Shown here in pieces: positions 44,556 to 51,737 of a stretch of 64,000 nucleotides of DNA. Origin of the DNA: Betaproteobacteria bacterium UBA5216 (lineage in GTDB: Bacteria; Pseudomonadota; Gammaproteobacteria; Burkholderiales; SG8-41); contig DHVE01000059.1 in NCBI GenBank assembly GCA_002412495.1, positions 16,446 to 80,445 of the forward strand, in the 5' to 3' direction. Position numbers and translations under genes: made by a program. The first letter of the stretch is position 1. Each line of letters opens with the position of its first letter. The notes under the pieces were generated by a model. That model saw only the letters and a list, made by a program, of their open reading frames with translations, did not search any database and was not told where the DNA came from.

Positions 44556-46292
44556 TTATTTCTTTTTCGCCGCCGTCGGGTTCAGGCTGGTGATGCGACC
44601 GCTTTCGGTGCCCGCCGTTTCATCGATCACGGCGTTGATCAGCGTAGGTTTCCGAGAGCGCACGGCTTCTTCCACGGCCTTGCGCAATTCGGCGGGGGTC
44701 GTGGCGTGTACGCCGACACCGCCGAAAGCTTCCATCATTTTGTCGTAGCGTGCGTTCTTCACGAATACGGTGGGCGCCACGTCCGGGCCGCCCGTCGGAT
44801 TCACGTCGGTGCCTTTGTAAACACCGTTGTTGTTGAAGATCACCACGCACACCGGCAGGTTGTAGCGGCAGATGGTTTCGACTTCCATGCCCGAAAAACC
44901 AAACGCGCTGTCGCCTTCAATCGCGATCACCGGTCCGTTGCTGACGACGGCGGCAGCCACGGCAAATCCCATGCCGATGCCCATCACGCCCCACGTGCCG
45001 ACATCGATGCGTTTTCTTGGCTTGTACATGTCAACGATGCTGCGGGTGAAGTCGAGCGCATTCGCGCCCTCGTTGACCAGCATGGCGTCGGGGTTGTCCT
45101 TGATAATGTCGCGCATCACGTTCAATGCACTGTGATAGTTCATCGGTGACGGATTTTTGGCGAGCGTCTCGCCCATTTTGGCGATGTTCTTGCTCTTGCG
45201 GTCGTCGATGGCGCCGAGCCAATCCGCCGAAGGTTTGGGCCAGCCGCCAGCGGTGGCATTAATGCCGTTCAACATCGCGGCGACGCACGAGCCGATGTCG
45301 CCGACCACTGGCGCGTCAATGGCGACGTTGCTGTCGGCCTCTTGCGGCGAAATATCGATTTGTACGAACTTCTGGCCGCCCCATGCTTTGTGCGATTTGC
45401 CGCCCCAGGTTTTACCCTTGCCGTGAGACAACAGCCAATTCAGACGCGCGCCGATAACCATAACTACGTCGGCCTCGGGCAGCACGTACGAACGCGCGGC
45501 GGCGGCCGATTGCGGGTGTGTATCGGGCAGCAGTCCCTTGGCCATCGACATTGGCAGATAAGGGATGCCGGTTTTTTCGACCAGCGCACGGATGTCGGCG
45601 TCGGCTTGTGCGTAGGCTGCGCCCTTGCCTAGAATGATCAACGGACGTTTGGCGCTCTTCAGTAAATCGAGCGCGCGCTTCACCGCGTCCGGCGCGGGTA
45701 TCTGGCGCGGCGCGGGATCGACCACTTTGATAAGCGATTTCTTGCCGGACTCGGCATCCATGCTTTGCGAGAACAGTTTGGCGGGCAAGTCGAGGTAAAC
45801 CCCGCCCGGACGCCCGGAGACAGCGGCGCGAATGGCGCGCGCAACACCCACGCCGATGTCCTCGGCGTTGAGCACGCGGTACGCGGCCTTGCACAGCGGC
45901 TTGGCGATGGCGAGTTGATCCATTTCTTCGTAGTCGCCCTGCTGCAAATCGACAATCTCGCGTTCAGACGAGCCGCTGATGAGGATCATCGGAAAACAGT
46001 TGGTGGTGGCATTGGTGAGTGCGTTCAGGCCGTTGAGAAAACCGGGCGCGGAGACGGTCAGGCAGATGCCGGGCTTTTGTGTCAGGAAGCCCGCAATGGC
46101 GGCGGCATTGCCGGCGTTTTGTTCGTGGCGGAACGAAATCATGCGCATGCCGGCGGCCTGCATCTTGCGTGTCAGATCGGTGATGGGTATGCCGGGCAGG
46201 CCGTAAACGGTGTCGATGCCGTTGAGTTTGAGGGCGTCGATGACCAGATTAAAGCCGTCGGTCTGTTCCTGGATTTGTGTGTCGGTGGACAT
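44556..46292 (-). CDS. oxc: Oxalyl-CoA decarboxylase
   Basis: 578 residues, ThDP-dependent. It converts oxalyl-CoA to formyl-CoA and CO2. The N-terminal domain has YGLPGIPITDL and FRHEQNAGNAAA, whose Glu activates the cofactor; the ThDP/Mg motif is GDSAFGFSGME through NNNGVYKG. The C-terminal SGRITSLNP supplies the Ser and Arg that close over the substrate in the Oxalobacter enzyme. A Crp/Fnr-type promoter box lies 140 bp upstream. frc is the neighbouring metabolic gene on the other side of the regulator, completing the core oxalate pathway. Confidence 0.95.
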   Translation of the reverse strand: MSTDTQIQEQTDGFNLVIDALKLNGIDTVYGLPGIPITDLTRKMQAAGMRMISFRHEQNAGNAAAIAGFLTQKPGICLTVSAPGFLNGLNALTNATTNCFPMILISGSSEREIVDLQQGDYEEMDQLAIAKPLCKAAYRVLNAEDIGVGVARAIRAAVSGRPGGVYLDLPAKLFSQSMDAESGKKSLIKVVDPAPRQIPAPDAVKRALDLLKSAKRPLIILGKGAAYAQADADIRALVEKTGIPYLPMSMAKGLLPDTHPQSAAAARSYVLPEADVVMVIGARLNWLLSHGKGKTWGGKSHKAWGGQKFVQIDISPQEADSNVAIDAPVVGDIGSCVAAMLNGINATAGGWPKPSADWLGAIDDRKSKNIAKMGETLAKNPSPMNYHSALNVMRDIIKDNPDAMLVNEGANALDFTRSIVDMYKPRKRIDVGTWGVMGIGMGFAVAAAVVSNGPVIAIEGDSAFGFSGMEVETICRYNLPVCVVIFNNNGVYKGTDVNPTGGPDVAPTVFVKNARYDKMMEAFGGVGVHATTPAELRKAVEEAVRSRKPTLINAVIDETAGTESGRITSLNPTAAKKK

Positions 46293-46395
46293 GATGGGTG
46301 GCCTCGGGTTCTAGCAGGGTAGTTGCCAATGATGCGTTTGGCGGAAAGGGGGGCGCGCGTTCGGGCAGCGACTATGACTGTATTGCTGACCATCT

Positions 46396-46437
46396 ATCAT
46401 AGGCGGCGTCCCGAAATGGACTCTTGATCACGGTCAA
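46396..46437 (-). promoter_or_regulatory. oxc promoter with Fnr/Crp-type box
   Basis: On the minus strand TTGAC-CGTG-ATCAA (46437-46424) is followed by a -10 TATGAT at 46401-46396. The box centre lies 32 bp from the -10 centre, so about -41.5 from the expected start, the class II activator position. One half-site is ATCAA, the canonical FNR form. Confidence 0.65.
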
Positions 46438-46526
46438 TTTCCCCGGCTGGATGGTATTGCCCCCCTTCCCCCGCTATTTCACCGGTAAATACGGGATGAC
46501 CGCGTTTTGCGGACGGTCTCCGGCGG

Positions 46527-47135
46527 TCAGATCTTTCCCCGTCGTTTGAGGCGGCTCAGGGTCTCCGGCGACAGATTCAAATACGAGGCCAACTCTTTTT
46601 TAGGCAGCCGCTCGGCGAGTTCGGTGTGTTTGCGCATAAAGCGTTGCACACGGCCCGGCGCGTTCAACAGATGCAGCGTGATGGTGTGCGCCATTACTTC
46701 GCTCATCAGTTTCATGACTTCAAGCTCGAATTCGGCCTTGATCTTGATGTGCCGTTCGAGAAACGCGGCCCACTGCAACATCGAAAGCTTGGCGGCGCGC
46801 ACTTTGGTGACCGCGCGTATCGAATACGGCATCGGCATCTTCAGCCGCCAGGCGGCGTAGCTGGTGTCGATGTCGCTTTCGGCTGCAAAGCGCAAAATCA
46901 TTTCCTTGCCCTGCGCATTGGACACCGCGCGTTTCAAAATGCCATCGATGACAAAATACTGCTCCATGGAATGCGTGCCCTGGTGTTCGAGGGTTTCGCC
47001 CTTGGCGTAATCGATGATTTCCAGTAGCGGTTCGAATTCGTTCCACTGCGCCGCGCCGAGGTTTTTCAAAACCAGGTTTTGCCGCAATTGCAGGCGGATG
47101 ATTTTGGACTGGGGATGCAGCGTCAGTTGGGTCAT
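46527..47135 (-). CDS. Crp/Fnr-family transcriptional regulator
   Basis: 202 residues. A cyclic-nucleotide-binding-like beta-barrel (about 20-125) leads through a long helix to a C-terminal helix-turn-helix. The recognition helix SPETLSRLKRR has E191, S194 and R195, the E-x-x-S-R pattern with which FNR reads TTGA half-sites. There is no cysteine, so it carries no iron-sulfur cluster, and the barrel lacks the RxA-type cAMP pocket of CRP. The DNA-binding domain is shorter than in FNR. It sits between oxc and frc, divergent from frc, and is the obvious candidate to bind the TTGAY-N4-GTCAA boxes. Inducer unknown. Confidence 0.85.
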   Translation of the reverse strand: MTQLTLHPQSKIIRLQLRQNLVLKNLGAAQWNEFEPLLEIIDYAKGETLEHQGTHSMEQYFVIDGILKRAVSNAQGKEMILRFAAESDIDTSYAAWRLKMPMPYSIRAVTKVRAAKLSMLQWAAFLERHIKIKAEFELEVMKLMSEVMAHTITLHLLNAPGRVQRFMRKHTELAERLPKKELASYLNLSPETLSRLKRRGKI

Positions 47136-47208
47136 GGTTCGCCAATGAAAAACCGTGCGGTGGCATTGTATAACCGATTGTTTATTAAGTAAATTTTTGG
47201 CGCGGAAT

Positions 47209-47251
47209 CTTGACTGCGGTCAAGGCTGACCGGGTGACCATTACCTATAGT
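47209..47251 (+). promoter_or_regulatory. frc promoter with Fnr/Crp-type box
   Basis: Perfect inverted repeat CTTGAC-TGCG-GTCAAG at 47209-47224, then -10 TATAGT at 47246-47251, 32 bp between centres. The same box lies about 56 bp upstream of a possible start for the divergent regulator gene (TATACA at 47172-47167), so it may also set the regulator's own level. Confidence 0.65.
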
Positions 47252-47326
47252 TGCGCCCTCTTGCCGGGATACAATCAGGCGCGGGCGCTTTATCCTTTGC
47301 CCGACGCGGAATATTTGGAGACATGC

Positions 47327-48598
47327 ATGGAAGCACTAAAGGGGGTTCGGATTCTCGACATGACGCACGTGCAGGCGGGACCGACGTGCTCGCAACTGCT
47401 GGCGTGGATGGGCGCGGATGTGATCAAGTTCGAGCCGCCGCAAGGCGATGCCACGCGCGGCCAGTTGCGCGATGTGCCGAACGCCGACAGTCTGTATTTC
47501 ACCATGTTGAACTGCAACAAGCGGTCGATCACGGTGAACATGAAAAATCCGGAAGGCAAGAAAGTCTTCGTCGATTTGCTCATGAAGTGCGACATCATCA
47601 TGGAAAATTTCGGTCCGGGCGTGCTGGATCGCTTCGGATTCACATGGGAAAAAATCCACGAGATCAATCCGAAAATTGTCATGGGCTCGATCAAGGGTTT
47701 TGGTTCCAGCGGCCCGTATTCGGATTTCAAGGCCTATGAAAACGTGGCGCAGGCGATGGGCGGCGCGATGAGTACGACCGGCGTGCCCGAAGGACCGCCG
47801 TTCGTGACCGGTGCGCAGATCGGCGACAGCGGCACGGGATTGCATCTGGCCATTGGTTTGCTGGCGGCGCTGCATCAGGCCAATCGTACGGGCCAAGGCC
47901 AGTACGTCGAGGTGGCGATGATGGATGGGGTGATGAATCTGTGCCGCGTGAAATGGCGCGACCATCAACGCCTGCAACATGGCGGCTTGAGCGAATACTC
48001 GGTGCCCACGCAACAAGGGATGACCGAAACGCCGCGCGCGGGCAATGACTCCGGTGGCGGTCAGTTGGGCAATGCGATAAAGTGCAAACCGGGCGGTCCC
48101 AACGATTACATTTACGTAGTGGTGCAGGAGGCCGTATGGGACGGACTTGCCAAACGCATCGGCCCGGAAATCGGCCAGCCGAACCTGGCAACGGATGAGC
48201 GCTACGCCAAGATCGCGGATCGCCGCAAGAATCAGAACGACATCTGGGCGGCGCTGACAAAATTTGCTTCGAACTACACCAAGCGCGAGTTCATGGCGAT
48301 ACTGAACCCGCTGGACGTGCCGTGCGGGCCGATCATGTCCACGGGAGATCTGGCGACCGACGAGCATGTGCGCGGCCGCGAAATGTATGTCGAACTCGAT
48401 CACCCGCAGCGCGGCAAGTGGTGGAACGTAGGCATGCCGATCAAGTTGTCGGCGTCGCCCGCGGTGATCAAGCGCTCGCCGACGCTGGGCGAGCACACGG
48501 AGGAAGTGTTAAAGGACGTTTTGGGATACGCGGATGACAAGGTTGCGACGATGAAGGCCGCCGGCGCGTTCTCCCTGCCGCCCAAGAAGGTTGCGTAG
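47327..48598 (+). CDS. frc: Formyl-CoA:oxalate CoA-transferase (CaiB/BaiF family)
   Basis: 423 residues, close to the 428 of the Oxalobacter enzyme. It moves CoA from formyl-CoA, or in some relatives succinyl-CoA, to oxalate. Q16 (HVQAGP), the catalytic D167 (AQIGDSGTG) that forms the acyl anhydride, and the mobile glycine loop GGGQ at 243-246 match known Frc residues. GGAG lies six bases before ATG 47327; a competing ATG four bases earlier is out of frame. The Fnr-type box is about 110 bp upstream and a formyltransferase gene follows after 21 bp. Confidence 0.93.
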   Translation: MEALKGVRILDMTHVQAGPTCSQLLAWMGADVIKFEPPQGDATRGQLRDVPNADSLYFTMLNCNKRSITVNMKNPEGKKVFVDLLMKCDIIMENFGPGVLDRFGFTWEKIHEINPKIVMGSIKGFGSSGPYSDFKAYENVAQAMGGAMSTTGVPEGPPFVTGAQIGDSGTGLHLAIGLLAALHQANRTGQGQYVEVAMMDGVMNLCRVKWRDHQRLQHGGLSEYSVPTQQGMTETPRAGNDSGGGQLGNAIKCKPGGPNDYIYVVVQEAVWDGLAKRIGPEIGQPNLATDERYAKIADRRKNQNDIWAALTKFASNYTKREFMAILNPLDVPCGPIMSTGDLATDEHVRGREMYVELDHPQRGKWWNVGMPIKLSASPAVIKRSPTLGEHTEEVLKDVLGYADDKVATMKAAGAFSLPPKKVA

Positions 48599-48619
48599 CA
48601 TTTATCAAGAGAGACACAA

Positions 48620-49552
48620 ATGAAAATTGCAATTATTGGCCAACAGGATTTTGGCAAGGCTGTTCTCGATGCCTTTCTGGCGCGGGGCGATGAAATTGCC
48701 GGCGTGTTCTGCGCGCCCGAAAAACCCGGCGCCAAGGCCGATCCGCTGCGGGCAGCCGCCGAGGAAAAAAAGCTCAAGGTGTTTCAGTTCAAATCGCTGC
48801 GCGAGCAGGATGCGCACGATGCGCTGAAGAGTTTGAACGTGGACATCGGCATCATGGCCTATGTGCTGCAGTTCGCGCCCGACACGTTTGTGCATTTGCC
48901 GCGGCTGGGCACCATTCAGTTTCATCCTTCGCTGCTGCCGAAATACCGTGGCCCTTCGTCGATCAACTGGCCGATCATGCGCGGCGATACCAAAACAGGC
49001 CTGACGATTTTCCGTCCCAATGAAGGTTTGGACGAGGGCCCGGTGGTGTTGCAAAAAGAATGCGCGATCGGCCCGGATGACACCCTGGGCGACGTGTATT
49101 TCAATCACCTGTTCCCGCTGGGTGTAAAGGCCATGCTGGAGGCCGCCGACCTGGTGTTTGCAGGCAAGCATACCGAGACAACGCAGGACGAATCCCAAGC
49201 GAGTTATGAAGGGTGGTGTCGCGCTGGCGAATCGCGCATTCATTGGGCGAATCATGTCGATGCGGTGTACAACATGATTCGCGGATGTAATCCGGCGCCG
49301 GGCGCATGGACCATGCTTAATGGCAAGAAAATACAGATATTTGATGCGGAAAAGCATCTGTTTCGCCGATTTGCCGACGTGGCCGGAAAAATGGGTGAAG
49401 TTTCAGCAATCTCCGAAAAGAGTTTTCGTATTACCGCGCAGGGCGGCACGATAGAAGTGCTGCGCGTGCGTGGCGAAGATGGCAAGAAAGTTTCCGGGGG
49501 CGAGTTTGCCAAAGCGAACGGGCTTGCCAATGGCGTAATCTTCGACGCCTGA
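48620..49552 (+). CDS. Formyltransferase/10-formyl-THF hydrolase-domain protein (ALDH1L1 N-domain-like)
   Basis: 310 residues in two domains: a Rossmann formyltransferase core and a Fmt_C-like beta-barrel from about 205. H102 (FHPSLLPKYRG) and D138 (GLDEGP) are the catalytic pair, at almost the same positions as H106 and D142 of the hydrolase domain of mammalian 10-formyl-THF dehydrogenase, which it resembles more than it does Met-tRNA formyltransferase (QKECAIGPDDTL). It should handle 10-formyl-THF. Placed 21 bp after frc, it may interconvert formyl-THF and formate, or move formyl groups between CoA and folate; the latter is my inference. A terminator follows. Confidence 0.75.
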   Translation: MKIAIIGQQDFGKAVLDAFLARGDEIAGVFCAPEKPGAKADPLRAAAEEKKLKVFQFKSLREQDAHDALKSLNVDIGIMAYVLQFAPDTFVHLPRLGTIQFHPSLLPKYRGPSSINWPIMRGDTKTGLTIFRPNEGLDEGPVVLQKECAIGPDDTLGDVYFNHLFPLGVKAMLEAADLVFAGKHTETTQDESQASYEGWCRAGESRIHWANHVDAVYNMIRGCNPAPGAWTMLNGKKIQIFDAEKHLFRRFADVAGKMGEVSAISEKSFRITAQGGTIEVLRVRGEDGKKVSGGEFAKANGLANGVIFDA

Positions 49553-49593
49553 ACTTGGTCGCCGGTAGCCGCCGGTATTTTGCCGTAAGCGTA

Positions 49594-49623
49594 AAAACGC
49601 CACCGTGAGGTGGCGTTTTGTTA
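49594..49623 (+). terminator. Terminator after the frc-formyltransferase operon
   Basis: Stem AAAACGCCACC / GGTGGCGTTTT with a GTGA loop, ending in a T-rich GTTTTGTT. The A-rich 5' arm makes it potentially active in both directions. Confidence 0.8.
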
Positions 49624-49633
49624 GGTGGATTCA

Positions 49634-49660
49634 ATATAAGTATATGTTTTTAATGAATAA
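49634..49660 (+). repeat. Intergenic AT-rich motif, copy 4
   Basis: ATATAAGTATATGTTTTTAA followed by TGAATAA. Core identical to copy 3. It lies just past the terminator and about 320 bp before the PP2C gene. Confidence 0.5.
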
Positions 49661-49982
49661 TTATTATTCTTGTAACATGGTGGTACGACGCCATATCGTG
49701 GCCTTCGTTGATAATCCGTCGCCGAGGTGCGGTGTCTAAACCACACTTTGGCAAAAGTTTGCGCCGGATCGCGGCAAATGCATGGCTTTTGTTTTCGGAT
49801 ATCGTAAAATGAATCATAGGGTTGCGTGAGATTATTCACAAATAACATAACGTGACTCTGCAATAATTTTGGCTATGCCGCACAATAGCGCCTGAAGTGG
49901 GGAGGGGCGTATTCGGCGTTTGGCGTTCTGAGCGGCGCGTCAATCGCGTGCCCCTGATGCGTAAGCACGACGGAAAAATTTG
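49661..49982. other. Intergenic region upstream of the PP2C gene
   Basis: About 320 bp without a convincing gene. It should contain the promoter of the PP2C-FHA-cyclase cluster, but no clear -35/-10 or Fnr-type box was found. A weak ACGGAAAAA ribosome site lies at its right end. Confidence 0.4.
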
Positions 49983-50801
49983 ATGGCAGAAAAAATAAAG
50001 CGGTTTGACATGGTCTCGGCTACGGATGTTGGCAGAGTCAGGCCGCACAACGAGGACAGTATTTCTGCTGATCCAGAGATCGGCGTTGCTACGCTGGCGG
50101 ATGGCATGGGCGGGTACAACGCGGGCGAAGTCGCCAGCGGCATCGCGGTTGCCATGATTCCGGCTGAAATGCGCAAGCTTCGCGCGCAGGTGTCCGTCGA
50201 TCAGTTGCCAGACGCCGAAATTGAAAAGCGCGTTGACGAGCAGGCGCGCAGGGTGAATGCCGCTATATACAACGCGGCGCAAAAAGAATCGCAGTACGCC
50301 GGCATGGGTACTACGCTGGTATTCGCGTGCTGGCACGGCAACAAGGTTACGGTGGGACATCTGGGCGATTCGCGCATGTACCGGGTGCGCGGGGAGGCCA
50401 TCGAGGCACTCACCAAGGATCATTCGTGGATACAGGAGCAGATCGACAAGGGACTGATGACCTACGCGCAGGCGCGTGCATCGAAAAAGAAAAACCTGGT
50501 GACGCGCGCGTGCGGTATCGATCCCAACGTCACGCCCGAGGTGCGTACTTTTCCGGTCGAGCAGGGCGATATTTATGTGCTTTGTTCCGACGGGCTCTAC
50601 GACATGGTGCCTGATGATGAAATTCACTTGACCGTGTCGTCGCTCAAGTCGAATCTGCCGCTCGCGGCGCAGCAATTGATACAACAGGCCAACGACAACG
50701 GGGGCCGCGATAATATTTCGGTAATACTGGTGCATGTATTGCAGGGTTACAAGCAGCAGCGGGCGGGATTTTTCGCGAAATTGAAATCCTGGTTCAAATA
50801 A
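49983..50801 (+). CDS. PP2C-family Ser/Thr protein phosphatase
   Basis: 272 residues, one PPM/PP2C domain like Stp1/PrpC. RPHNED at 20-25, DGMGG at 40-44, GTTLV, GDSRMYRV, SDGLYDM and GGRDNISV supply the Asp residues for the two-metal centre. It removes phosphate from Ser/Thr on cytoplasmic targets. The FHA-domain gene follows after 17 bp; FHA domains bind phosphothreonine, so the two are probably functional partners. No Ser/Thr kinase gene is visible in the window. Confidence 0.9.
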   Translation: MAEKIKRFDMVSATDVGRVRPHNEDSISADPEIGVATLADGMGGYNAGEVASGIAVAMIPAEMRKLRAQVSVDQLPDAEIEKRVDEQARRVNAAIYNAAQKESQYAGMGTTLVFACWHGNKVTVGHLGDSRMYRVRGEAIEALTKDHSWIQEQIDKGLMTYAQARASKKKNLVTRACGIDPNVTPEVRTFPVEQGDIYVLCSDGLYDMVPDDEIHLTVSSLKSNLPLAAQQLIQQANDNGGRDNISVILVHVLQGYKQQRAGFFAKLKSWFK

Positions 50802-50818
50802 AGTTTAGGGAAACAGTC

Positions 50819-51580
50819 ATGGCGAAGTTGATACTCAGTCTTGAGGGTTCGGTAATTCGGGAACTTACGCTCGACAAGGAGCGAGTCACCATTGGCCGCA
50901 AACCGCAGAACGACATCCAGATAGAAAATCTGGCCGTCAGCAGCGAGCATGCGCGCATCGTGACCATACTTAACGACTCCTTTCTTGAAGATCTGGGATC
51001 CACCAACGGCACGTTGGTCAACGGCAATCCCATCAAGAAACATATACTGCAGAACAACGATCTCATTGAAATTGGCAAATACAAGCTGAAATTTCTGACC
51101 GAGGGGCCCGCGATTGGTCAAACCTCCGTCGAGGATTTCGAACGCACCATGGTGCTGCGCGCGCCGTCCGCGGCCGCACCCCGCCCGGCGCCATCGCCGG
51201 CTGGTTCCGCGGGCACCATTCCGCCCGCGCCTGCGGCGGCGCCCAAGCCCGCAGCCCCTGCACCCGCACCTGCACCTGCGGCAGCCCCGGCACCCGCCCC
51301 CGCTTCGACCGCGATGCCGCAGGCGTTCATTCAGATCATGAGTGGGCCGGGTGTCGGCAAGGAATTGCCGCTGACCAAGAGTCTCACCACGTTAGGCAAA
51401 CCCGGTGTTCAGGTTGCCGTTATCACCAAACGGCCGCAGGGCTACTTTATTACCCACGTCGAAGGCGCCAACTTCCCCGTGTTGAATGGACGCACGCTGG
51501 ATAATCAGGCGCAGGCACTGAACGATCATGACCTGATTGAAATCGCCGGCGTGAAGATGGAATTTTTCTTCAAGAAATAG
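50819..51580 (+). CDS. Protein with two FHA domains joined by a Pro/Ala linker
   Basis: 253 residues. The N-terminal FHA domain (about 1-93) has the phosphothreonine-binding marks GRKPQND, SSEHARI and GSTNGTLVNG. A linker of alternating Pro and Ala (about 118-168) follows. The C-terminal part (about 170-253) looks like a second, degenerate FHA domain: LGKPGVQVAVITKR in place of GR, and VLNGRTL near the NG position. It probably serves as a phosphorylation-dependent scaffold for the signalling cluster. TAGGGAAA precedes the ATG. Confidence 0.85.
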   Translation: MAKLILSLEGSVIRELTLDKERVTIGRKPQNDIQIENLAVSSEHARIVTILNDSFLEDLGSTNGTLVNGNPIKKHILQNNDLIEIGKYKLKFLTEGPAIGQTSVEDFERTMVLRAPSAAAPRPAPSPAGSAGTIPPAPAAAPKPAAPAPAPAPAAAPAPAPASTAMPQAFIQIMSGPGVGKELPLTKSLTTLGKPGVQVAVITKRPQGYFITHVEGANFPVLNGRTLDNQAQALNDHDLIEIAGVKMEFFFKK

Positions 51581-51737
51581 CGCAGTTCACGCCTGTTTCG
51601 CCATTGGGCGTGAGACCCGGAACGTGCGCTTATTGCCTGGCGGAGCTCGAAGCAATGATGCGGCCGCGGGCGTCAGTGCGTGTAGCATGGTGTCTTTCGC
51701 TCGTATCGTCTCCTGTCTTCTCTACACGGACTAAAGC

